A stretch of 64,000 bases of DNA from Stenotrophomonas_A sp036566925 (GCA_036566925.1 DATCVI010000061.1:1-64000); one strand, 5' to 3'; counted from the first letter of the stretch, positions 43,213-51,563 are shown. Numbers and translations are program-made. Notes: generated from the sequence alone by a model not told the origin.

Positions 43213-44685
43213 TCAGGCCTTCTGGGCCAGGCGGCTGTTGCGGATGCCGTAGAAGAAATAGATGCACAGGCCGATCAGGGTCCAGCCTACGAAGACCTTC
43301 CAGTGTTCGCGGAACGCCTGCAGGAACAGGAACAGGCAGAACAGCGCGCCGAGCGGGCACACCAGCCATGCCAGCGGCACGCGGAACGGTCGTTCCAGTT
43401 CCGGCCGCGTGTAGCGCAGCACCAGTACGCCGACGCAGACCGTGGCGAAGGCCAGCAGCGTGCCCATCGACACCAGCTCGCCCAGTACGTTCAGCGGCAC
43501 CAGCCCCGCCAGCAGCGCGGCGACCACGCCGACCAGGATCGTGCCGAAATAAGGCGTATGGAACTTCGGGTGGACGCGACCGAAGATCTTCGGCAGCAGG
43601 CCGTCGCGCGACATGGTGTAGAAGATGCGCGGCTGCGCCATCAGCATCACCAGCACCACCGAGGACAGGCCGGCGATGGCACCGATCTCGACGAACGTCT
43701 TCAACCAGGCCAGCTGCGGATAGTGCTCCAGCGCGGTGGCCACCGGCTTGGCCGTGCCCAGTTCGGTATAGGGCAGCAGGCCGGTCAGCACTGCACAGAC
43801 GATGATGTAGATGATGGTGCAGACGGCCAGCGAGCCGAGGATGCCGATCGGCATGTTCTTCTGCGGGTCCTTGGTCTCGCCGGCCGAGGTGGAGACCGCA
43901 TCGAAGCCGATATAGGCGAAGAACACGATCGAGGCGGCACGGAAGATGCCGCTCCAACCGAACACGCCCGGCGCGGTGTTCTCCGGGATGAACGGATGCC
44001 AGTTCTCAGGGTTGATATAAGAGATACCGAAGCCGACGAACAGGCAGATGACGATGATCTTGATCGCCACCACGATCGAATTGACGAACGCCGACTGGGT
44101 GATGCCGACGTAGCACAGCCCGCTGACTGCCGCCACGACCAGCACCGCCGGCAGGTTGACGATCGCGCCCGAGGCTTCGAAGGCGTGGCCCGTCCAGGCC
44201 AACGGCGCGTTGGCCAGTTCGGCCGGGAAGGGCAGGCCGAGCGTGGTGGTGAGGAAGCTGATCAGGTACGCCGACCAGCCAACCGCCACGCTGGACCCGG
44301 CGAACAGGTACTCCAGCACCAGGCACCAGCCGATGAACCAGGCCATGCCTTCGCCGAGGGTGGCGTACGAATACGAGTAGGCACTGCCGGAGACCGGCAT
44401 CATCGCCGCGAACTCGGCATAGCACAGGCCGGCGAAAGCGCAGGCCAGGCCGGCGAAGACGAAGGACAGGATGACTGCCGGGCCGGCGTGGCCCGCCGCC
44501 GCCTGGCCGGTCATCACGAAGATGCCGGCGCCGATCACCGCGCCGATCCCGAGCATGACCAGGTGCTTGGCGGTGAGGGTGCGCTTGAGGGTGGCCTCGC
44601 CCTCCAGGCTGCCCTCGAAGGGCTCCCCGGCATCGACATGGCCGGCGGGTTGGACCGGTTTGACCCTCAACAATGACTTCAGCAT
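43213..44685 (-). CDS. APC-family amino-acid permease (copy 2)
   Basis: 490 residues from ATG 44685, preferred over a longer frame because the preceding codons look non-coding. It shares with copy 1 GIGAVIGAGIFVMTG, VSGSAYSYSYATLGEGMAWFIGW and FFAYIGFDAVSTSAGETKDPQKNMPIG. An N-terminal 40-residue extension (PVQPAGHVDAGEP) is specific to this copy. Probably an amino-acid proton symporter or exchanger. Tandem duplication followed by divergence is the simplest history. Confidence 0.88.
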   Translation of the reverse strand: MLKSLLRVKPVQPAGHVDAGEPFEGSLEGEATLKRTLTAKHLVMLGIGAVIGAGIFVMTGQAAAGHAGPAVILSFVFAGLACAFAGLCYAEFAAMMPVSGSAYSYSYATLGEGMAWFIGWCLVLEYLFAGSSVAVGWSAYLISFLTTTLGLPFPAELANAPLAWTGHAFEASGAIVNLPAVLVVAAVSGLCYVGITQSAFVNSIVVAIKIIVICLFVGFGISYINPENWHPFIPENTAPGVFGWSGIFRAASIVFFAYIGFDAVSTSAGETKDPQKNMPIGILGSLAVCTIIYIIVCAVLTGLLPYTELGTAKPVATALEHYPQLAWLKTFVEIGAIAGLSSVVLVMLMAQPRIFYTMSRDGLLPKIFGRVHPKFHTPYFGTILVGVVAALLAGLVPLNVLGELVSMGTLLAFATVCVGVLVLRYTRPELERPFRVPLAWLVCPLGALFCLFLFLQAFREHWKVFVGWTLIGLCIYFFYGIRNSRLAQKA

Positions 44686-44860
44686 TCGCTCGCTTCCAGA
44701 AAAGGCGTACGGGGCGCGGCCGGCGGCCGTGCCCGTGTGGGCGTGGAGGTCCGGTGAAGACCGGAGTGGCCCGTACCTTAGCCAAAGCTGAAGCCAGACC
44801 ACAAGCGCGCTGCAACATCGGCTGGCGATAATGCCGAATCTTTTTGGCTCGAATTCCTAC

Positions 44861-45430
44861 ATGACAACCAGCGTTTCCCCCAATCTGCGCCTGCAACTGA
44901 CGAAATATGCCCAACGTTGGCCGGACGAGGCCGGCGTGGCGGCTGAATTCCTCAGCCTGCTCGAGGACCCCGCCGACCCCTTCTTGCGCGAACGCCTCGC
45001 CGGGCACTTCACCGCATCGGCCTGGCTGGTCAGCGCCGATGGTCAGCGCGTGCTGCTGACCCACCACCGCAAGCTGGAGCGCTGGCTGCAGCTCGGCGGC
45101 CATGCCGACGGCGACGCCGACCTGGCCCAGGTGGCGTTGAAGGAGGCAGAGGAGGAGTCAGGATTGAGCGGGCTGGTGGTCGAAGCCGATGCCATCTTCG
45201 ACCTGGACCGGCATTGGATTCCCGAGCGCGGCGGGGTTCCCGGCCATTGGCACTACGACGCCCGCTACATCGTGCGTGCGGGCGCCAGCGAGGATTTCGT
45301 GGTCAGCGAAGAATCGCTGGCGTTGGCCTGGCGCGAGATCGCCGCGCTGAGGAGCGACCCGCAATCGGATGAATCGATGCGGCGCATGGCCGGCAAATGG
45401 CTGGCGCGGAAGCCCGTAGGAGGGGCTTGA
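44861..45430 (+). CDS. NUDIX hydrolase
   Basis: 189 residues from ATG 44861 (an in-frame ATG at 44831 would add ten). The Nudix box reads GHADGDADLAQVALKEAEEE-SGL: relative to GX5EX7REUXEEXGU the first Glu is Ala and Arg is Lys, but the EEE metal cluster is present. Similar variant boxes occur in one branch of Nudix proteins of unknown substrate. Cleavage of a nucleoside diphosphate derivative is presumed. The last few codons and the stop lie inside a palindromic repeat (45415-45508). Confidence 0.83.
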   Translation: MTTSVSPNLRLQLTKYAQRWPDEAGVAAEFLSLLEDPADPFLRERLAGHFTASAWLVSADGQRVLLTHHRKLERWLQLGGHADGDADLAQVALKEAEEESGLSGLVVEADAIFDLDRHWIPERGGVPGHWHYDARYIVRAGASEDFVVSEESLALAWREIAALRSDPQSDESMRRMAGKWLARKPVGGA

Positions 45431-45508
45431 GCCCGACGAACGGCGTAGCGAGCTGTCAGTTACCGGTCGCGGCTGATGGCCCAAGGCCACCTAGAGCCGC
45501 TCCTACAA
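45415..45508. repeat. GTAGGAG-type REP-like palindromic repeat
   Basis: The left part CGTAGGAGGGGCTTGAGCCCGACG contains a GGGCT/GCCC hairpin. The right part is an inverted copy whose complement begins TGTAGGAGCGGCTCTAGG and ends CAGCCGCGACC. This TGTAGGAGCGGCT repeat type is widespread in Pseudomonas and Xanthomonadaceae intergenic DNA. It sits between the convergent NUDIX and serA genes; a single half copy occurs at 59564-59590. Confidence 0.75.
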
Positions 45509-45517
45509 AGTGCGAGG

Positions 45518-46759
45518 TCAATACAAAATCCGCGTCCGCAGCGTCCCCGGGATCCGCGCCAGCTCGTCCTTGATCACCGCCGCCTGCGCTTCATCGGCGC
45601 TGATGTCGATCACGACGTAGCCCACCTTGGAATCTGTGCGCAGGAACTGGCCATCGATGTTGACGTTGTGGCGCGAGAACAACTCGTTGATCTGCGACAG
45701 CACGCCGGGCACATTGCGATGGATATGTAGCAGGCGCAGGCTTTCGGCGTGCTCGGGCAGCGTGGCTTCGGGGAAGTTGACCGCCGACAGGGTGCTGCCG
45801 TTGTCGCTGTAGCGCACCAGCTTGGCGGCCACTTCGATGCCGATGTTGTCCTGCGCCTCCAGCGTGCTGCCGCCCACGTGCGGGGTCAGGATGACATTGT
45901 CGTGCGCGGTCAGCGGCGAGACGAACGCCTCGCCGTTGCCCTTGGGCTCGACCGGGAACACGTCCACCGCCGCGCCGCCGAGGCGACCTTCGCGCAGTGC
46001 CGCATCCAGCGCGTCGATGTCGATCACGGTGCCGCGCGAGGCGTTGATCAGGTGCGCGCCCGGCTTCATCTGCGCGATCTGCGCGGCGCCGAACATATTC
46101 TTGGTCGCCGGTGTCTCCGGCACGTGCAGGGTGACCACGTCCGATTGCTTGAGCAACTCGTCCAGGTCGGTGGCCGCGCGTGCGTTGCCCAGCGACAGCT
46201 TGGCCTCGATGTCATGGAACAGCACCTGCATGCCGAAGGCTTCGGCGAGCACGCCGACCTGGGTGCCGATGTGGCCGTAACCGACGATGCCCAGCGTCTT
46301 GCCGCGGGTTTCGTGGCTTCCGGCCGCCGACTTCGACCAGCCGCCGCGATGGCACTCGGCGTTCTTTTGCGGGATGCCGCGCAACAGCAGGATGGCTTCG
46401 GCGATCACCAGCTCGGCAACGCTGCGGGTGTTGGAGTAGGGCGCATTGAACACCGGGATGCCGGCCAGCTCTGCCGCTTCCAGGTCGACCTGGTTGGTAC
46501 CGATGCAGAAGCAGCCGATCGCGATCAGGCGCTTGGCCTCGGCCAGCACTTCGGCGCTGAGGTGGGTGCGCGAACGGATGCCGACGATATGGGCCTCGGC
46601 GATTCGCGCCTTCAATTCGTCTTCCGGCAGCGACTTGGCATGCGCCTCGATTTGCGAATAACCCGCCGCGCGGAAGGTATCCACCGCGGTCTGGCTGAGG
46701 CCTTCGAGCAACAGCACGCGGATATCCTGCTTCGGAAACGAGGTCTTCTTCGGCGACAT
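45518..46759 (-). CDS. serA: D-3-phosphoglycerate dehydrogenase
   Basis: First enzyme of serine synthesis, 413 residues, E. coli type with a C-terminal ACT domain (about 338-413) for serine feedback. The NAD fold is GIVGYGHIGTQVG; catalytic Arg, Glu and His are in NASRGTVID, the DVFPVEP region and LTPHVGGST. E. coli SerA also makes 2-hydroxyglutarate from 2-oxoglutarate, which matters because a D-2-hydroxyglutarate dehydrogenase is divergent across 188 bases. Start at 46759 chosen at MSPKKTSFPKQD; a longer frame is not supported. Confidence 0.96.
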   Translation of the reverse strand: MSPKKTSFPKQDIRVLLLEGLSQTAVDTFRAAGYSQIEAHAKSLPEDELKARIAEAHIVGIRSRTHLSAEVLAEAKRLIAIGCFCIGTNQVDLEAAELAGIPVFNAPYSNTRSVAELVIAEAILLLRGIPQKNAECHRGGWSKSAAGSHETRGKTLGIVGYGHIGTQVGVLAEAFGMQVLFHDIEAKLSLGNARAATDLDELLKQSDVVTLHVPETPATKNMFGAAQIAQMKPGAHLINASRGTVIDIDALDAALREGRLGGAAVDVFPVEPKGNGEAFVSPLTAHDNVILTPHVGGSTLEAQDNIGIEVAAKLVRYSDNGSTLSAVNFPEATLPEHAESLRLLHIHRNVPGVLSQINELFSRHNVNIDGQFLRTDSKVGYVVIDISADEAQAAVIKDELARIPGTLRTRILY

Positions 46760-46947
46760 GGCAAGCGAGACTGGGGAGGGAGATGGGCGGTCACTATGCC
46801 AGAGCGGGCCCGCGATTGGTGCGCCGCGGCAACGCGCAAGTCGTTGCCGCGCAATGGTTTCAGCTGAATCGTATGGCGCTGCGATGCGCGGCTGGACGAG
46901 TTCGCGCCGCGCTGGCACGCTGTCATGCTTTCTCCGCGCGCACGCCC

Positions 46948-48336
46948 ATGACCGACCCCCGCATCGCCTCGCTGCAACGCGCCGTCCACGGCTTGCGCCT
47001 GAAGACCGAGCCGGCCGACCTGGAGCACTACGGCCGCGACTGGACCCGACGCTGGACCCCGGCACCGTTGGCCATCGCGCTGCCGGCCTCGGTCGAGGAG
47101 GTGCAGGCGACCGTGCGCTGGGCCAACCAGGAAGGCGTGGCACTGGTGCCCTCCGGCGGACGCACCGGCTTGTCCGGCGGCGCGGTGGCGGCCAATGGCG
47201 AACTGGTCGTCAGCCTGGAACGGATGAACCAGGCGCTGGCCTTCGATGCCGTCGATCGCACCCTGACCGTGCAGGCCGGCATGGCGCTGGAAGCCGTGCA
47301 CAACGCCGCGCGCGAGCAGGGGTTGGTCTATCCGGTCGACTTCGCCGCGCGTGGTTCCTGCAGCATCGGCGGCAACATCGCCACCAATGCCGGCGGCATC
47401 CGCGTGATCCGCTATGGCAACACGCGCGAATGGATCGCCGGGCTCAAAGTGGTGACCGGTAGCGGCGAGTTGCTCGAGTTCAACCGCGGGCTGATCAAGA
47501 ATTCCAGCGGCTATGACTTCCGCCAGCTGCTGATCGCCTCTGAAGGCACGCTTGGCATCGTAGTCGAGGCGACCCTGCGCCTGACCGACCCGCCGCCGCC
47601 AGCCAACGTGATGTTGCTGGCGTTGCCTTCGTTCGAAGTGCTGATGCAGGTGTTTGCCGCGTTCCGGCAGCGCCTGCGCCTGGAAGCCTTTGAATTTTTC
47701 ACCGACCGCGCGCTGGCCCATGTGCTTGCACATGGCGCGCAGGCCCCGTTCGAGCAGGTCCATCCGTTCTACGTGGTCACCGAATACGCCGCCGGCGACG
47801 AGGCCCAGGAGGCCGCCGCGCTGGCCGCGTTCGAAGACTGCATGGCGCAGGGCTGGGTGCTGGACGGGGTGATCAGCCAGAGCGAAGCCCAGGCCCAGCA
47901 GCTGTGGCGCCTGCGCGAGGGCATCACCGAGGCCGTGGCGCGCTACAAGCCGTACAAGAACGACGTCTCGGTGCGGATCTCGGCGATGCCGGCGTTCCTG
48001 GCACGGACCCAGGCGCTGCTGGGCGAGGCCTACCCGGATTTCGAGGTGGTGTGGTTCGGCCATATCGGCGACGGCAACCTGCATATCAACGTGCTCAAGC
48101 CCGACGGTTACGGCGATGCCGAGTTCATCGCCGCCTGCGAGCAGGTCACCCAGGTGCTGGCGCAGGTATTGGCGGAATTCGGCGGCAGTATTTCCGCCGA
48201 ACACGGTATCGGCCTGGTCAAGAAGCCTTACCTGGACGGAACTCGCAGCGCCGAAGAGATCGCGCTGATGCGCGGCGTCAAGCGCGTGTTCGACCCCAAC
48301 GGATTGCTCAATCCCGGCAAGCTGTTCGACGCCTGA
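46948..48336 (+). CDS. FAD-linked D-2-hydroxyglutarate dehydrogenase-like oxidoreductase
   Basis: 462 residues of the FAD_binding_4/FAD-oxidase_C family (GlcD-like). The FAD motif is PSGGRTGLSGGAV, followed by CSIGGNIATNAGG; the C-terminal domain carries the metal-binding WFGHIGDGNLHINV and ISAEHGIG. In Pseudomonas stutzeri a homologous D2HGDH recycles the D-2-hydroxyglutarate produced by SerA and drives serine synthesis; the divergent position next to serA supports the same role. D-lactate or glycolate dehydrogenase is the main alternative. Confidence 0.87.
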   Translation: MTDPRIASLQRAVHGLRLKTEPADLEHYGRDWTRRWTPAPLAIALPASVEEVQATVRWANQEGVALVPSGGRTGLSGGAVAANGELVVSLERMNQALAFDAVDRTLTVQAGMALEAVHNAAREQGLVYPVDFAARGSCSIGGNIATNAGGIRVIRYGNTREWIAGLKVVTGSGELLEFNRGLIKNSSGYDFRQLLIASEGTLGIVVEATLRLTDPPPPANVMLLALPSFEVLMQVFAAFRQRLRLEAFEFFTDRALAHVLAHGAQAPFEQVHPFYVVTEYAAGDEAQEAAALAAFEDCMAQGWVLDGVISQSEAQAQQLWRLREGITEAVARYKPYKNDVSVRISAMPAFLARTQALLGEAYPDFEVVWFGHIGDGNLHINVLKPDGYGDAEFIAACEQVTQVLAQVLAEFGGSISAEHGIGLVKKPYLDGTRSAEEIALMRGVKRVFDPNGLLNPGKLFDA

Positions 48337-48397
48337 GCGTGGCCCGGGTAATCTTGGCTTCCCGTTGCACCGCAACCGCCTGTTGTTTACTCGCACC

Positions 48398-48697
48398 ATG
48401 ATCCGACCGCTCCTGCTTTGCGCCGTGTTCCTCCTGCCCGCCACCGCGCTGGCCAGCAGCTTCGCCGGTACCTCGGCGGGGGCCTCGTCGGCCGGTTCAT
48501 CGGCCTCGTCCGGCAGCACTTCGGGCGACGACAAGGTCTTGCTGGCTGCGCGCGACGATGCCGCCGCCTTCGTCGCCAGCGATGGCCAACTGCGCAGTGC
48601 GCGCCTGCAGGCGGCATTGCGCCAGCTGCGCACCAGCAATGGCGCCTTGGCGCAGGCCGACGACCTGGCCTTGGCGCGGCGTATCCTCGCGCTGTGA
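48398..48697 (+). CDS. DUF2388 secreted small protein
   Basis: 99 residues: a signal peptide ending ATALAS, a Ser/Gly-rich stretch (SFAGTSAGASSAGSS), then the DUF2388 core AARDDAAAFVASDGQLRSARLQAALRQLR. This core is strongly conserved in Pseudomonas proteins, sometimes loosely named holins, of unknown function. Its stop overlaps the GTG of the DUF4105 gene, so both are made together. Confidence 0.83.
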   Translation: MIRPLLLCAVFLLPATALASSFAGTSAGASSAGSSASSGSTSGDDKVLLAARDDAAAFVASDGQLRSARLQAALRQLRTSNGALAQADDLALARRILAL

Positions 48698-50523
48698 CCC
48701 GCTCGGGCAGCGCGCCGCGCCTGCGCGGCCGTGCCTGCCTGTGGTTGGCGGGGATCTGCGCCGCGGCGCTGGGTCTGCCCTGGCCAGCAACGGCGGCGAC
48801 GCCCACCGGCCTCGATCCGACGGCAACCGCTGCCGAACAGCGCCTGCTGGACAGCGCCTATGCGCGCTTGCCAAGCGGCTGGCGTGCCGCTCTGCCGGCG
48901 ATGCCGACGATCGACTGGCGCGACGACTTGCCGGCACACGTGGCCGGCCGCGCGTTCGGCGCGCAACTGCGCATGGACCGCACCCTGCTGGCCGCCTGGA
49001 AAGACCCGCAAGCCGACCCCGAGCATGACCCGGCCGCCCGGCTCGCGTTGGCGACCTTGCTGCACGAGCTCGCACATGTGCTCGATCGCGGCCCCCAGGG
49101 CGGACTCTCTCGCGACGCGCGCCTGCGCGACCTCGCTGGTTGGCCACGACATCGCTTGTGGCCGGGCCGCGGCGGCAACGCCCTGACCGACCGCAGTCCG
49201 GATCGCTACGAACTGCAGGACCCGCGCGAATTCGTCGCGGTCAACCTCGAACACTACGTCCTCGACCCCGACTATGCCTGCCGGCGCCCGGCCTTGGCGG
49301 CGTGGTTCCAGGCCCGGCTCGGCCCGGCGCCCGCAGCGCGTGGCGAATGCAGCGCGAGCATGCCGCTTCTGCAAGGCGAAGGTGCAGACGGCCAGGTCGG
49401 CTGGCTCGATCTCGACCCGTCGCGCGTTTACGCCATCGACTACCTGTTCGCCGAAGGCAACGACGCGCCGATGAGCCGTTGGGGCCACGCCATGTTGCGG
49501 CTGGTCATCTGCGCTCCGGGCCGTGCGCCCGGCCCGGACTGTCGTCTCGACCTGGCCTACCACCGCGTGCTGTCCTTCCGCGCCTTCGTCGACGACGTGC
49601 AGATTTCCACGTGGCGCGGCCTCACCGGGGGTTATCCGTCGCGGCTATTCGTATTGCCGCTGGAACAGGTGATCGACGACTACACCCAGGTCCAATTGCG
49701 CGCGTTGTCCTCCCTGCCGCTCGCGCTCGACCGGCAGGGGATTGACGCAGTCCTCGAACGCGCCGCCCGCCTGCACTGGAGTTACGACGGCCGCTACGCC
49801 TTCATCAGCAACAACTGCGCGGTGGAGACCTGGAAGCTGCTGCGCGACGCCGACCCGCGGATCGAAGCGCGCACGCATTGGCGCGGGATCGCCCCCAACC
49901 GCCTGCTGGCCGCGCTCGAACGCAGCGGCATGGCCGATGCCAGCGTCCTGCAAGACTCGGCGGCCGCGCAGGCGCAGGGCTACTACTTCGCCTCGGCCGC
50001 GGCACGCTACGAGCAGATGTTCAAGGTCGCACGCCAGCATTTGCCGTTGCCGGCAGACAGCGCGCACGCCTGGCTCGACCTGCCCGCGGCCGCGCGCGCG
50101 CCCTGGATCGACCGCGGAGATCTGCGCGCCACCGCCGCGCTGCTGTTGCTGGAACAGGCAGCGCAGCGACGGCAGGAGATGCTGGCGCGCGATTGGCTCA
50201 AGCGGCGATTGTCGCGGCGTGATGGCCAGGCGGGGGAGGCGCGGGAACAGGTGCGCGTGCTGTTGGCCGATGCGGGGGTGTTGGCGCGGCCGGCGGCGTT
50301 GCTGGACGGTGTGCCGGGTTACGGGTTGCCGCAGGCGGGTGAGCGCGAGGTGGTGATGCGGCGGTTGGTTGCGCGCAATGGGCGGTTGGCGGAGGGGTGG
50401 CCGGTGTTGCGGTTGGCTGCTCGGTCGGCTTTGCCTTTGCGGCAGCGGTTGGAGCGGGAGGAGGTTGATCGGAATTTGGTGGTTATTCGGGGGCGGTTGA
50501 GAGAGTTGGCTGCTGGGTCGTAG
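48694..50523 (+). CDS. DUF4105 protein with HExxH motif
   Basis: 609 residues from GTG 48694 (GTGA overlap). Signal peptide to about 36, then a region with HELAH at 124-128, the zincin metal-binding helix, and REFVAVNLEHY downstream as candidate third ligand. The DUF4105 domain (about 235-470) has MSRWGHAMLRLV, SNNCAVETW and repeated aromatic blocks and may be a papain-like or NlpC-like fold. In Pseudomonas the same DUF2388-DUF4105 pairing is found. Function unknown; likely an exported hydrolase. The 3' end has markedly more T-rich third positions in the last 200 bases. Confidence 0.8.
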   Translation: MTRSGSAPRLRGRACLWLAGICAAALGLPWPATAATPTGLDPTATAAEQRLLDSAYARLPSGWRAALPAMPTIDWRDDLPAHVAGRAFGAQLRMDRTLLAAWKDPQADPEHDPAARLALATLLHELAHVLDRGPQGGLSRDARLRDLAGWPRHRLWPGRGGNALTDRSPDRYELQDPREFVAVNLEHYVLDPDYACRRPALAAWFQARLGPAPAARGECSASMPLLQGEGADGQVGWLDLDPSRVYAIDYLFAEGNDAPMSRWGHAMLRLVICAPGRAPGPDCRLDLAYHRVLSFRAFVDDVQISTWRGLTGGYPSRLFVLPLEQVIDDYTQVQLRALSSLPLALDRQGIDAVLERAARLHWSYDGRYAFISNNCAVETWKLLRDADPRIEARTHWRGIAPNRLLAALERSGMADASVLQDSAAAQAQGYYFASAAARYEQMFKVARQHLPLPADSAHAWLDLPAAARAPWIDRGDLRATAALLLLEQAAQRRQEMLARDWLKRRLSRRDGQAGEAREQVRVLLADAGVLARPAALLDGVPGYGLPQAGEREVVMRRLVARNGRLAEGWPVLRLAARSALPLRQRLEREEVDRNLVVIRGRLRELAAGS

Positions 50524-50547
50524 GGCGGACCCTTACTTGTTCCGTGC

Positions 50548-50665
50548 GGCGTTCGGAGCCGGTCCCTTGCCCCGGGGGACGCCAAGTACCGCATCCATGC
50601 GGGGCTCGTTGGGCGACGTCCATGTCGCCCAACGCCCCCGGGACAAGGGCCCGGCCCCGAACGCC
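50548..50665. repeat. Long inverted repeat, unit A of compound element 2
   Basis: Arms 50548-50578 and 50635-50665 (31 bp) are complementary at 28 positions. The loop holds an 11-bp perfect hairpin (50607-50617 with 50624-50634, core GGGCGACGTCCATGTCGCCC) and a preceding smaller hairpin CCGCATCCATGCGG. Orientation equals the unit at 4725-4822 (unpaired segment first, hairpin second). It begins 25 bases after the DUF4105 stop. Confidence 0.8.
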
Positions 50666-50690
50666 CGATAGGAGGTCGCGTTTGTGTGGG

Positions 50691-50808
50691 GAGTGCCCTC
50701 ATCCGTCGCTGTCGCGAGACCTTCTCCCAGGGGGAGAAGGACGGCATGCATTTCTGCGGCTGCAATCAATCGCCAACAGCAGGGCCGGATGAGGGTGCTG
50801 TTTTTCTC
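50691..50808. repeat. Spacer repeat, core of compound element 2
   Basis: Inverted ends GAGTGCCCTCATCCG (50691) and CGGATGAGGGTGC (50786) enclose one CCTTCTCCC/GGGAGAAGG hairpin (50720-50740). Compared with 4851-5013 one hairpin is missing and the internal segment containing TGCAATCAATCGCC matches the other locus in the opposite orientation. No gene is supported in 50524-50964. Confidence 0.7.
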
Positions 50809-50835
50809 TTCCTCCCAAACCGCGATGATCTATCG

Positions 50836-50945
50836 GGCGGTTGGGGGTAGTCCCGTTTCGGGACAATTGGCGACATGGATGTCGCCAATTAGCCTACATG
50901 GACGTATTCACGGCGTGTCCCGAAACGGGACTGCCCCCGACCGCC
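50836..50945. repeat. Long inverted repeat, unit B of compound element 2
   Basis: Arms 50836-50865 and 50916-50945 (30 bp) are identical in 28 positions and the two exceptions form G-U pairs in RNA. The inner hairpin is 50865-50876/50879-50890 (core TTGGCGACATGGATGTCGCCAA), followed by the same unpaired loop segment as the unit at 5041-5150, including TAGCCTACA and ACGTATTCACGGCG. Confidence 0.82.
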
Positions 50946-50964
50946 GCACGCAAAAACAAAGCAA

Positions 50965-51531
50965 TCAATCAGCGCGACCACCAAACTCACCCGTAGTGGT
51001 ATTCACCAGAATCCGCTCTCCGTTGGTGATGTACTCCGGCACCATGATCTCGATCCCGGTGCTGAGCTTGGCCGGTTTCGGCCGCTTGGTCGCCGTCCCG
51101 CCCTTCAACTCCGGCGGCGTCTCCACCACTTCCAGCGTCACATGCTGCGGCAATTGCAGCGCTACCGGCTGCTCGTCGATCACCTGCACGTAGAGCCCGG
51201 TCAGGCCTTCGGTGATATAGCCGGCGTCGTCGCCAATCACGTCCGCATCCAGCGTATACGGCGTGTAGTCCTCGTCATCGAGGAACACGAAGGCGTCGCC
51301 GTCCTTGTAGGAGAAGGTCGACAGGCGGCGCAGCAATTCGACTTCGGGCAGGTTGTCGTCGGCATCGAAGCTGGCGTCGAGCTTGGCGCCGCCCGGGACG
51401 CTGTACATGATGAAACGGAAGCGCACGTTGCCGCCGCGGCCCTGTGGCGAGCTGCGTTCGATGTCGCGGATCTGGTAGACGCCGTTGTTGTATTCGACGA
51501 CGTTGCCCTTCTTGATGTCGTTGGCTTTCAT
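50965..51531 (-). CDS. efpL: Elongation factor P-like protein EfpL (YeiP)
   Basis: 188-residue EF-P paralog acting at the ribosome on stalling sequences. It matches YeiP rather than Efp: the domain I tip is SSPQGRGGN with Arg32 where Efp has its modified residue, FVFLDDEDYTPYTL, LQLPQHVTLEVVETPP, and the C-terminal end GRAD. Because Arg occupies the tip, no lysyl or rhamnosyl modification is needed. Last gene of the minus-strand run from liuC, 32 bases after the SDR gene. Confidence 0.88.
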   Translation of the reverse strand: MKANDIKKGNVVEYNNGVYQIRDIERSSPQGRGGNVRFRFIMYSVPGGAKLDASFDADDNLPEVELLRRLSTFSYKDGDAFVFLDDEDYTPYTLDADVIGDDAGYITEGLTGLYVQVIDEQPVALQLPQHVTLEVVETPPELKGGTATKRPKPAKLSTGIEIMVPEYITNGERILVNTTTGEFGGRAD

Positions 51532-51563
51532 GGAGGCTGGTTATTGAGGGGATCGGGAAGGGT

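Noticed and set aside
46612..49563. Long minus-strand open frame opposite the FAD oxidoreductase and DUF4105 genes
   Set aside because: Low-complexity Arg/Gln/Gly translation without motifs, overlapping well-supported genes on the other strand.
50965..51531. Canonical elongation factor P
   Set aside because: Tip loop, internal motifs and the GRAD C-terminus fit the YeiP/EfpL paralog rather than Efp.
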